Source: JBGTBQ01 sp041749275
Lineage (GTDB): Bacteria > Acidobacteriota > Blastocatellia > Pyrinomonadales > Pyrinomonadaceae
DNA length: 22,101 bases
NCBI GenBank assembly: GCA_041749275.1
Contig: JBGTBQ010000127.1
Location: forward strand, 1-22,101
Direction: 5' to 3'
In this document: positions 10,594 through 16,685 of the stretch, one piece after another
Layout of the letters: each line of letters opens with the position of its first letter
Numbering within the stretch: position 1 is the stretch's first letter
The notes under the pieces: model-generated
Told to the model about the DNA's origin: nothing
Databases searched by the model: none
Seen by the model: only the letters and a program-made list of their open reading frames with translations
Made by a program: the position numbers and the translations under genes

Positions 10594-10671
10594 GAGTCGG
10601 GGCAGACCTGTGTGTCTGCCCCGGCTTGCTCAACGGGTGTCCGGGGCAGACACACAGACCGGCTCCGACTC
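10594..10671 (-). terminator. Long hairpin directly after the TonB-receptor stop codon
   Basis: Two 31-bp arms (10594-10624 and 10641-10671) are almost perfect inverted repeats with a 16-base loop; the left arm also contains the palindrome GGGGCAGAC..GTCTGCCCC. It begins one base beyond the receptor stop codon and ends before the PL17 leader. No U-run follows, so it could be a transcription barrier, an mRNA 3'-end stabiliser or a dispersed repeat. Confidence 0.6.
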
Positions 10672-10672
10672 A

Positions 10673-13600
10673 TCAGAAGATGAGCTTGAGCGCGAACTGA
10701 AGCTCGCGCCCCTCGTTGGCGGTCGCGGTCACACGCCCCACGTCGGTCCGGTCGAGGAAGAAGACCGGCAGTTGGAAGTTCGGATGGTTGAAGACGTTGA
10801 AGGCTTCGGCGCGGAACTGCAAGCGCACGCCCTCGCCGAGACGCAGGTTCTTCAGCAGCGAGAAGTTGAAGTTTTTGAAAGCCGGCCCGGTCAGAATGTT
10901 GCGGCCCGCGTTGCCGTAGAAGTTGATGGGATCGTTCGGGTCAATCGAGTTGCTCGGATCGCCGAACGCCGCCGGGTTGTAGAACAGTCCGGCGGGGATG
11001 TTCTGGTAAGGGTCGCCGATGACATCCGGACGCTGTTGGCCGACATCCGGCGCGTTGAACTGCGGCGTGAAGGGTCGGCCCGAAAGCATCGAGACGATGC
11101 CGTTAATCTGATAGTCGCCGATCAGCATCTGCTTCCACCCGCGCGCGTCGCCCGCGAACGCTTTGCCGCGACCGAACGGCAGGGAGTAGTTGAAGCTCGC
11201 CGAGAACTGATGCTTGCGGTGAAAATCAGAGAGCGCCCGTTCGGCGCGCAGGTCGTAGATGTTCTGCGGGAACTTCTGCGTTCCCGTCGTCGAGTTGTTG
11301 GTTGACGAGGCGTCGTCAATCGCGCGCGAGAAGGTGTAAGAGGCGAGCAGCGTCAGTCCGCTTCTGGAGCGGCGGCGGATGCTGGTTTGCAGCGCGTTGT
11401 AATTGGAATTCGCGGTCTGCTCCTGATATTGCAGCGTCGCCGTGCCGAACTGCGCGGCGAACGGATTGACGTTCGTCCCCGTGACGGTTCCGTTTGCGTT
11501 GACCGTGTTGACGATGAACGACTGGTTGATGTTGTAGCGTCGCCCGAGGTAGCGCCCCTGCGAGCCGACGTAGCCGATCTCGAAGGCGAGGTCGCGGGAG
11601 ATTTCGCGCTCCATCGTCAGGTTGTACTGGTAAAACTCCGGCGTGCGGTTCCCCGTGTCAATGCCGAAGGTGTCGTTCGCGGCGGCGACAGTCCCGGTGG
11701 GGAAAGGGTTAGTGAACGTGAGGCCGACCGGGTTGCGCGTCGTCGAGGTCGCGCTGATGAACGGGCGGCTGTACTGGACGCGGTTCAGGAACGGGAAGTT
11801 GTTAGCGATCTGCTGGCGCGTCACGTTGAAGCTTTCGAGGCTGTGATAGATACCCGCGCCGCCGCGCAAGACCGTGCGGTCGCCGCCGAACAGACGCAGT
11901 GCGAAGCCGACGCGCGGACCGAAGTTGTTCTTGTCGGTCTCAAGCAGCGCTTCGGAGAAACGCGAGTCGCCGGAGAGCACGACCTCGCGCAGGGTGGGGA
12001 TGAAGGTGGCGAGCCTGCCCGACGCTTCCGTGAGCGGCTGTTGCAGCTCGTAGCGCAGGCCGAGGTTGAACGTCAGACGATCGTTGAAGCGCCAGTTATC
12101 TTGGACGAAGAAAGCGTACTGGACGCCGGTCAGGTCAGCCGGCTCGGACCCGACCTGAAGCTGCGTCGCGTCGGGCAGCCCCAAGAGGAAGTCCGCGAAC
12201 GAGCGGAAGCCGCTCGAAAGGCTGCCGGCGACGCCGCCCGCGGAGTTGGTGCTGCGCCCACGGAAGCGGAAGTCGCCGCGCGTGTTACGCACGTCCGCCT
12301 CGGCGTAGTTGGCGCGGATGATGTCGCCGCCAAACTTGAGGGAGTGGTTGCCGAAGTTCCATGTCGCCACGTCGTAGAACTGGAAGTTGCGGATGTTGTA
12401 GATGAAGGGGTCGTTCGGGCGGTCGCCGAATTCCTCGAAGCCGTCAATGCGAATCGCCGGCCAGCCCTGCAACTCGGCGGGCGGGTTGTAGGGAATGCCG
12501 AAGACGGCGTTGTAATTCTGGTCGCGGTTCTGGCCGAGATTCTGGTTGCTCTGGCGGAAGCGCGCGAAACGCGCCTCGTTGACAAAATTCGGCGAGAAGA
12601 TGTGCGTGTCGCTGATGGAGAGCGTGTTCGCGCCGTTGACCACGTCGCGCCCGAAGCCGGGGTAGAAGTTGCGCGCGGACGGGAACGGATCGTATCTGTC
12701 GGTGGCCTGCCGCGCGTAAGAGACGTAGAAGTTGTTGTTCTTCGAGACGCGATGATCGAATTTAAAGAGGTACTGGTTGCGGTTCGTGTTGCTCAGGCCG
12801 TTTGCGAGATAAGCCGTGGAGGGCGTGCCCGCGTTGAGCGAAGGCAGGTTCGCCGCCGGGATGAAAGGCAGCATCGCGGCGGAGACGGGACTGAACAAAG
12901 TCGAAGGGATGACGTTGGGCGTCGGGAACTCGACGCGCGTGACCGTGACCGAGCCGTTAGCATTGACGGTCGCAATGGGGCGCAGGATGCGGTTCGTGTC
13001 GTCGCTGTTGCCGAAGACGCCGTCGGCCCCCGCGCCGCGCACGTTGCGGAAGTCGCCGCGGAGCCACGCCTCGTTCGGCGCGCTGCGGAGAAAGGCCGAC
13101 GAGCGGTCTTCGCGCGTGCCCTCGTAAGAAAAGAAGAAGAAGGTGCGATCCTTGCCGGAATGGAAGAGGGAGTCGCCCTCGCCGAAGCTGAAAAACGGCA
13201 AGGGGCCGCCGACAGTGCCGCCGAACTGGTTGCGCCGCAAATCTTTTTTGCCGCTGAAGAAGTTGGCGGCGTCGAAGGCGTCGTTGCGGATGTAGTCGAA
13301 GACCGTGCCGTGATAGTTGTTCGTGCCCGACTTGGAGACGACGTTGATCTGCCCCCCCGCCGTGCGCCCGAACTCCGCCGAGTAGCTTGAAGTCGAGACC
13401 TTGAACTCCTGAATCGAGTCCACGCTCGTGTTAACGCCGATGCCGCCGTTGCGGTCGGAGCGGTTGTTGGCTCCGTCGAGGATGAAGTTGGTCGAGTCGG
13501 TGCGCGTGCCGGCGACGGCGAGACCCTCCCCCTGATCGTCTTCCGCCGGGCGCTGGTAGACGCCGGGGACGAGTTGCGCGAGGTCGGTCGCGTCGCGCCC

Positions 13601-14098
13601 GTTCAAAGGCAGCTCCTGCACCTGCCGGTTCGTGATGACCTCGCCCTTGTCGGACGTGTCGGTGTTGAGGACGGGCGTCTCGGAGACGACCGTAACCGTC
13701 TCGTTGACGGCGCCCGTTTCGAGCACGACGTTGACGCGCCGCGTCTGGTCGGTTTCGAGCACGAGGCCGGTCTGGAGGGTGATCTTGAACCCGCCGGCTT
13801 CGACGCGCAGATCATAGCTGCCGGGCAGAAGCTGCGTGATGGTGTACTGGCCTTCATCGCCGGTCGTGACGGTCTGCGCGGCCTGCGTGCCCGTGTTGGT
13901 GACGGTGACGGTCGCGCCGGGGATGGCAGAGCCGTTTTGATCCGTGACCTGCCCGACGAGAGTGGCCTTGAAAGTCTGGGCGGATGCGGACGCGGCGCCG
14001 AGGACGAGGGCGAGGGCGAACGCGGCGCACATGGCGGAGAATGAACGAAAGTTTTTCATCATCTCACTTCTTTTAGTCTCTGGCTGTTGGTGTTTCAT
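10673..14098 (-). CDS. Oar-like TonB-dependent outer-membrane receptor with carboxypeptidase-regulatory domain
   Basis: An outer-membrane protein of about 1141 residues. After a signal peptide (SAMCAAFALALVLGAASASAQ) comes a CarboxypepD-regulatory/CnaB-like domain (GQVTDQNGSAIPGATVTVTN, GQYTITQLLPGSYDLRVEAGGF), then a plug domain (ELPLNGRDATDLAQLVPGVY, FILDGANNRSD, SAEFGRTAGGQINVVSKSGTN), then a long beta-barrel ending in Phe, as outer-membrane proteins do. No TonB box is certain. Such receptors are common in acidobacteria and are expected to import oligosaccharides or peptides; here glycan oligomers are the natural guess. There is no SusD-like lipoprotein next to it. Start ATG 14098 is preferred because GGAG lies 8 bases upstream; ATGs at 14062 and 14059, or GTG at 14107, are alternatives. 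It is followed by a strong hairpin, so it may be a separate transcript from the PL17 gene. Confidence 0.9.
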   Translation of the reverse strand: MKHQQPETKRSEMMKNFRSFSAMCAAFALALVLGAASASAQTFKATLVGQVTDQNGSAIPGATVTVTNTGTQAAQTVTTGDEGQYTITQLLPGSYDLRVEAGGFKITLQTGLVLETDQTRRVNVVLETGAVNETVTVVSETPVLNTDTSDKGEVITNRQVQELPLNGRDATDLAQLVPGVYQRPAEDDQGEGLAVAGTRTDSTNFILDGANNRSDRNGGIGVNTSVDSIQEFKVSTSSYSAEFGRTAGGQINVVSKSGTNNYHGTVFDYIRNDAFDAANFFSGKKDLRRNQFGGTVGGPLPFFSFGEGDSLFHSGKDRTFFFFSYEGTREDRSSAFLRSAPNEAWLRGDFRNVRGAGADGVFGNSDDTNRILRPIATVNANGSVTVTRVEFPTPNVIPSTLFSPVSAAMLPFIPAANLPSLNAGTPSTAYLANGLSNTNRNQYLFKFDHRVSKNNNFYVSYARQATDRYDPFPSARNFYPGFGRDVVNGANTLSISDTHIFSPNFVNEARFARFRQSNQNLGQNRDQNYNAVFGIPYNPPAELQGWPAIRIDGFEEFGDRPNDPFIYNIRNFQFYDVATWNFGNHSLKFGGDIIRANYAEADVRNTRGDFRFRGRSTNSAGGVAGSLSSGFRSFADFLLGLPDATQLQVGSEPADLTGVQYAFFVQDNWRFNDRLTFNLGLRYELQQPLTEASGRLATFIPTLREVVLSGDSRFSEALLETDKNNFGPRVGFALRLFGGDRTVLRGGAGIYHSLESFNVTRQQIANNFPFLNRVQYSRPFISATSTTRNPVGLTFTNPFPTGTVAAANDTFGIDTGNRTPEFYQYNLTMEREISRDLAFEIGYVGSQGRYLGRRYNINQSFIVNTVNANGTVTGTNVNPFAAQFGTATLQYQEQTANSNYNALQTSIRRRSRSGLTLLASYTFSRAIDDASSTNNSTTGTQKFPQNIYDLRAERALSDFHRKHQFSASFNYSLPFGRGKAFAGDARGWKQMLIGDYQINGIVSMLSGRPFTPQFNAPDVGQQRPDVIGDPYQNIPAGLFYNPAAFGDPSNSIDPNDPINFYGNAGRNILTGPAFKNFNFSLLKNLRLGEGVRLQFRAEAFNVFNHPNFQLPVFFLDRTDVGRVTATANEGRELQFALKLIF

Positions 14099-14120
14099 TT
14101 GTTGCACTCCCTAACTTTTT

Positions 14121-14132
14121 GGAAACGTCTCC
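14121..14132. promoter_or_regulatory. Near-palindrome upstream of the receptor gene, possible operator
   Basis: GGAAACGTCTCC has a central ACGT and one mismatched pair, and lies 22 bases upstream of the receptor start. It shares the core AAACGT with the perfect palindrome before the SDR gene. LacI-family operators often have such CG-centred cores, but with two imperfectly matching sites this remains speculative. Confidence 0.3.
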
Positions 14133-14193
14133 CGCTTGTGTGCGCGCCGCGCCGCCGTGTTGCGGCCCGACGCGTCCCTCTCTTAGCTCGACA

Positions 14194-14369
14194 AGCTGTT
14201 TGAAAAGTCAGCTCCGTCGGAGCGAAATGTTTGTAGCCCCTGCGTGATCAATCACGACCAAGTTCCGTCGGAGCGGAATGTGGACGTTTCGCTCCTCCGG
14301 GGCTGTAAAGGAGAAGGAAACGCTGCGGGCTACAAACATTCCGTCCCTGACGGGGCTTTCCAAACGGCT
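14194..14369. repeat. Palindromic repeat, copy B, between SDR and receptor genes
   Basis: The ends AGCTGTTTGAAAAG (14194-14207) and the reverse complement of 14356-14369 agree at 12 of 14 bases. The interior carries CTCCGTCGGAGCGAAATGTTTG on the left and ACAAACATTCCGTCCCTGAC on the right. The central part resembles copy A at 2804-2999 over about 100 bases. It ends two bases before the SDR stop codon and could serve as its terminator. No protein is encoded in 14133-14371. Confidence 0.68.
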
Positions 14370-14371
14370 TC

Positions 14372-15139
14372 TTACAGCATCAACATCCCGCCGTTGATTT
14401 CGATGGTCTCACCGCAGAGAAAAGAGGCTGCGCCGGAGGCGAGGAAGGCAACGACCGAGGCGACCTCGTTGGGTGTGCCGATTTTGCCGAGCGGGATCAT
14501 GCCGACATAAGCCTTCATCATCTCAGCGGTGGAGAACTGTTCGTGGAACGGCGTCTCGATGACGCCGGGGCTGACGGCGTTGACGCGGATGCCGTGCGGC
14601 GCGAGTTCCTTGGCGAGACCCTTCGTCAACGTGATGAGTCCGCCCTTGGCGGTCGAATAATGGATCGAGCCTAAAGCGCCGCCGTTGCGACCCGCGATGG
14701 AGGAGAGGTTGACGATGGTTCCCGACTTGCGCTCCATCATCGAGGGCGCGACGGCCTGCGCGCAGAGGAAGGCGCTCTTGAGGTTGAGGTTGAGAACAGC
14801 GTCCCACTTCTCTTCAGTCAACTCCAAGAGCTTCAGTCGCTCGACGAGCGAGCCGGCGTTGTTGACGAGAATATCCACGGGGCCGAGTTCGCGCGTGGTG
14901 CGGTTGACCAGTTCGCGCACGTCGTCCATGCGCGTCACGTCGGCCTGCACGGCGATGGCGCGCCCGCCCGCTTCGTTGATGGTGTTGACGGCTTCACGCG
15001 CGCCCGCCTCGTTGCGGTTGTAGTTGAGGGCAACCGCCGCCCCGCACTCCGCCAGCGCGACGGCGGTGGCGCGACCGATGCCCGAAGACGCGCCCGTGAC
15101 GAGCGCGACCTGGCCTGAAAGCTCAATGTAGTTTTTCAC
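14372..15139 (-). CDS. Short-chain dehydrogenase/reductase, candidate DEH (or ketogluconate) reductase
   Basis: A 255-residue classical SDR. The cofactor motif TGASSGIG is at 15-22, D67 in QADV, NNAG at 93-96, and the catalytic residues Ser147 (LSSIAG), Tyr161 and Lys165 (YSTAKGG); the C-terminal GETIEINGGM is typical. Asn/Arg after the second strand (NYNRNEAGA, 39-47) suggests NADP(H) preference. The start is GTG at 15137-15139 with GAGGA 7 bases upstream. Lying between a hexuronate-type transporter and a glycan receptor, it is a good candidate for reducing 4-deoxy-5-keto-uronate (DEH) to KDG, the otherwise missing link between PL17 and KDG kinase. Relatives include KduD and FabG-like enzymes, so the substrate is inferred, not read from motifs. 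It follows the MFS gene by 41 bp. Confidence 0.85.
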   Translation of the reverse strand: MKNYIELSGQVALVTGASSGIGRATAVALAECGAAVALNYNRNEAGAREAVNTINEAGGRAIAVQADVTRMDDVRELVNRTTRELGPVDILVNNAGSLVERLKLLELTEEKWDAVLNLNLKSAFLCAQAVAPSMMERKSGTIVNLSSIAGRNGGALGSIHYSTAKGGLITLTKGLAKELAPHGIRVNAVSPGVIETPFHEQFSTAEMMKAYVGMIPLGKIGTPNEVASVVAFLASGAASFLCGETIEINGGMLML

Positions 15140-15158
15140 TCGAATTCCTCAGAAGTGT

Positions 15159-15170
15159 TCAAACGTTTGA
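15159..15170. promoter_or_regulatory. Perfect 12-bp palindrome, possible LacI-type operator, before the SDR gene
   Basis: TCAAACGTTTGA is a perfect palindrome with the AAACGTTT core frequent in LacI/PurR-type operators. It lies in the short MFS-SDR gap, 19 bases before the SDR start. It differs from the TGTTAA..TTAACA motif at the lacI gene, so a second regulator is possible. Confidence 0.45.
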
Positions 15171-15180
15171 GTCGCCGTCT

Positions 15181-16611
15181 TCAAGGCTCCGCCTTGAGCG
15201 GGACGCGCCTGATGGGACCGGCGAGTAAGAAGAGAACGAGCGTGCCGATGGGAGCGAGCACTCCCGCCGCCACCAGAATCGGCACGTAGGACAAATTGTC
15301 CACCACCCACCCGGTGGTGAGTGTAAAGATCATCGCCCCGATACCGGCCCCCGTGCCTCCCAATCCTGCGACGGAGGCGACCGCTTTGGTTGAGAAGAAA
15401 TCGCTCGGTAGTGTCTGTACATTATTGATCCAGACCTGAAAGCCGAAGAGAACCACGGCAATTAATGCGAGAGCCGTAAAAGGATTATCGGCAAATGCCG
15501 CCAGAATTCCCGCCGGCATGAGCAACGCGGCAAACAGAATCACAGACTTGCGCGCACGATTTACCGACCAACCGCGAGAAATTAGGTGGCCGGACATCCA
15601 TCCGCCGAAGAGACTTCCAGCATCCGCGGCCACGTAGGGCACCCACGCGAACAGGCCAATCTCTTTGAGACTGAAGCCACGCGCCGTGTAGAGGTAAAGC
15701 GGAAGCCACGTAATGTAGAGCCACCAAATCGGATCTGTGAAAAAGCGCGCGAGGACAATGCCCCAGACTTCCCTGTGCCGCAAAAGCTCGGACCAAGCCG
15801 GCGCACGCTCCGCCGCGAGATCGCCGGGCGCAGCCGAAGTCGCCATGTCTTCGACTGTGGCGACACTCTCATGTTCGGCCACAATCTTCGACACGCTGCC
15901 CGTCACGCTTGGCTCGCGTTGCCCTTCCATGATGAGCGCGCGCTCTTCCGGCGTAATCCAACGGTGCTTGTCCGGCGTTTGATAGAAAAGAAGCCAAAGC
16001 GTGAGCCACAGAAAGCCGAGCGCGCCCGTAAGGAGAAAAGTGGTCTGCCAGCCGTAGCTGAGCTGGAGCCAGATGATGAGCGGCGGGGCAACCACTGAAC
16101 CGATGGCCGCACCGCTGTTGAAGATCGCCATCCCGAAGGCGCGCTGCCTGATGGGAAACCATTCAGCGACGGCTTTAGCAGCTCCCGGCCAGTTCCCGGC
16201 CTCTCCCAATCCCAGCACAAAACGGAATGCGCTCAAACTTCCTACCCCGCGCGCGAAAGCGTGAGCCATCGCCGCCACAGACCAGATAGTGATGGAGACG
16301 ACGAAGCCGAGTCGCGTCCCGATGCGGTCGTAGAGCTTGCCCGAAAGCGTCTGGCTGATGGTGTAGGCGAGGAGAAACCATGTAGCGACCCCGGCAAATT
16401 CCGTGTTCGAGAGGTTAAGCTCGCGCGTGATGACCGGCGCCAGCACCGAGATTGTGAGGCGGTCGATGTAGTTAATCAGCGTGGCGAGAAAGACCAGCCC
16501 GACTATATACCAGCGCAAGCCATAGAGCTTGAAGCCAACCGCCCCGGACGCACCCGGTGCGAATGCCGCATGCTCGTCTCTCCGGCTCACAGTCCGTTTT
16601 GGTTCAGGCAT
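15181..16611 (-). CDS. MFS transporter, anion:cation symporter (hexuronate/ExuT-like) family
   Basis: A 476-residue inner-membrane carrier with about 12 hydrophobic segments and a long central cytoplasmic loop (about residues 230-285). TM1 begins with RWYIVGLVFLATLINYIDR, followed by the ACS-type signature GKLYDRIGTRLGF (loop 2-3) and FVLGLGEAGNWPGAAKAVAEWFP, the family hallmark (RxxxGxxEAGxxP-like). ACS members carry hexuronates, glucarate and similar organic anions by proton symport. Here uptake of uronates or DEH from the periplasm is the likely role. Start ATG 16611 has AAGGA about 7 bases upstream. It lies 74 bp after the heparinase-fold gene and 41 bp before the SDR gene, consistent with one operon. 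Exact substrate unknown. Confidence 0.9.
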   Translation of the reverse strand: MPEPKRTVSRRDEHAAFAPGASGAVGFKLYGLRWYIVGLVFLATLINYIDRLTISVLAPVITRELNLSNTEFAGVATWFLLAYTISQTLSGKLYDRIGTRLGFVVSITIWSVAAMAHAFARGVGSLSAFRFVLGLGEAGNWPGAAKAVAEWFPIRQRAFGMAIFNSGAAIGSVVAPPLIIWLQLSYGWQTTFLLTGALGFLWLTLWLLFYQTPDKHRWITPEERALIMEGQREPSVTGSVSKIVAEHESVATVEDMATSAAPGDLAAERAPAWSELLRHREVWGIVLARFFTDPIWWLYITWLPLYLYTARGFSLKEIGLFAWVPYVAADAGSLFGGWMSGHLISRGWSVNRARKSVILFAALLMPAGILAAFADNPFTALALIAVVLFGFQVWINNVQTLPSDFFSTKAVASVAGLGGTGAGIGAMIFTLTTGWVVDNLSYVPILVAAGVLAPIGTLVLFLLAGPIRRVPLKAEP

Positions 16612-16685
16612 ATCGATTCCTTCAAATCACTTCTGGCAGAACGGCGAAAGTCCACTCGCCCGCAAGATCGCTACATGCTCCGAGA

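Noticed and set aside
11387..13390. 667-residue plus-strand frame antisense to the TonB-dependent receptor
   Set aside because: No recognisable motifs; biased Val/Arg/Glu composition typical of shadow frames.
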